DNA from: Oikopleura dioica
Taxonomy: Eukaryota > Chordata > Appendicularia > Copelata > Oikopleuridae
Reading direction: 5' to 3'
DNA: 64,000 nt
Assembly: GCA_907165135.1 (NCBI GenBank)
Contig: OU015567.1
Location: forward strand, 13,707,001-13,771,000
The position numbers and the translations under genes were made by a program. The stretch's first letter is position 1. Every line of letters starts with the position of its first letter. Under the pieces are notes generated by a model. It was given only the letters and a program-made list of their open reading frames with translations. It made no database searches and had not been told where the DNA came from. Shown here piece after piece: positions 63,101 to 64,000 of the stretch.

Positions 63101-64000
63101 TTAGCAATTCATTACATGCTTAGCTAATTATTTCTTTAGATATATCTGATAGAAGCATCACTATGTTCAACCCCGCCTTGGTACACCGACGATCACGCAA
63201 AGTTTCAAAAACACCTCGATGAAAAATTTCCCAGTTCAAGGAAACGGGTGACAAGTTAGAATACAAAAAACTTGAATTTCATTGTTTTTGAATTCTCGAT
63301 TTTTGAAATCTCTGTCTCTAGTAACTCTGGAGCGTGCTTGATGACCCGTATCAAGTTATTCTCTCGCTGAGGTCAACGTCTTACCGCATCCCACAATATC
63401 CGCCGCGCATCTGGGCACACTTAGGTACTTACAGCTAGAATACTAAAATACTACATACAAGGACACCGTTTTTATTAGGCTCCATTTTTGTTATGGGCTT
63501 ATGTAATTTTTCTCCTTAGAAATTCGTTCTTTACAGAAAATTATTCAAAACATTGACCACTGGCGCTTTCAATCTCTTCCATAAATATCTATAAATAATT
63601 TTAAAGCCACTGTAAAACGTAGAGAAGAGGTGCAACTGTATCTTTTTATGACGAAGTCTCTTTTCTATTCACTTTTCTTTTCATTCCAAGAAAGTTCAAA
63701 CTTTCCAACGTCGAAAGTTTCATTTTAATCAAATTTTCGGTAATAAAATTTCTCGTCTTAGGTTACAGCTGTTGTCTGGCGATCACGAAATCGGCTTATT
63801 CCACAGACGTTCAGTTTTCGAAAATACCACCATAAGTCTTGAATACGAACTCGAGTCGGATGCGTTTAGGTAAGAGCCTTCAATTTGCTGATCAGAAGTG
63901 ACCGCTTTTAAGCTTATCGAATTTTGGAGAAGAGTGTATTTTCGCCGTGAAGAGTGCTCCTGAAGGGCTCGTGGAGAGCAATACAACTTCCGAAGGCACT
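60129..64000. other. Gene-poor region, nothing recognised
   Basis: AT-rich sequence to the window end. Several 60-70 codon open frames are present on both strands but none shows domain patterns, start context or splice partners. It may be intronic to the gene proposed at 58474 or upstream regulatory sequence of a gene outside the window. Confidence 0.4.

Overview
The window looks like nuclear DNA of an appendicularian tunicate, most probably Oikopleura dioica or a close relative. I infer this from four things: most introns are only about 31-50 nt long; several junctions only make sense as GA-AG or GC-AG introns; genes sit tens to hundreds of bases apart in same-strand runs, with a pyrimidine-rich stretch plus AG placed directly before the ATG (the layout expected of trans-spliced operons); and the proteins are animal orthologs. 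No bacterial operon, CRISPR array, rRNA or tRNA gene was recognised.

Layout. 0.2-10.3 kb: a RING-finger gene (-), a small membrane glycoprotein (+), a TMEM104-type transporter (+), an aftiphilin-like clathrin-binding protein (+), a Cys-rich kelch protein (-) and a Shaker-type voltage-gated K+ channel (+). 10.6-11 kb: a small single-exon gene with a TATA-like box. 11.4-32 kb: one gene for a giant cell-surface protein of about 6,800 residues. Most of it lies in a single exon of about 18.35 kb with very many GCC2/GCC3-like cysteine modules, followed by a beta-rich domain with a furin-type site, one membrane span, a long coiled-coil tail and a globular C-terminal domain. 32.1-34.5 kb: two tandem paralogous genes (-) with a weak BTB-like start. 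34.6-35.6 kb: small Cys-containing secreted-looking products (+). 37.2-41.5 kb: calcineurin A (+), with a MITE in one intron and one apparent frame break. 42.3-49.1 kb: five housekeeping genes in tandem on the minus strand (TOM20-like, ApaH-like phosphatase, NDUFS8, NO66/RIOX-like, prefoldin 3). 51.1-54 kb: a DDX3-type DEAD-box helicase (-) with an alternative 5' part. 54-64 kb: gene-poor; it holds a 0.65-kb near-perfect inverted repeat and one candidate first exon beside a CpG-rich stretch.

Main points for a second look: the giant GCC-module receptor-like protein; the NO66 homolog, which has lost all three iron ligands of its JmjC centre; a set of non-canonical introns, one bounded by 7-nt direct repeats; the putative operon; the DDX3 gene with an internal TATA box; two transposon-like structures; and two frame breaks in homopolymers that look like assembly errors. 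All exon borders were worked out by eye from splice sites and remembered family conservation. No alignment or search was run.
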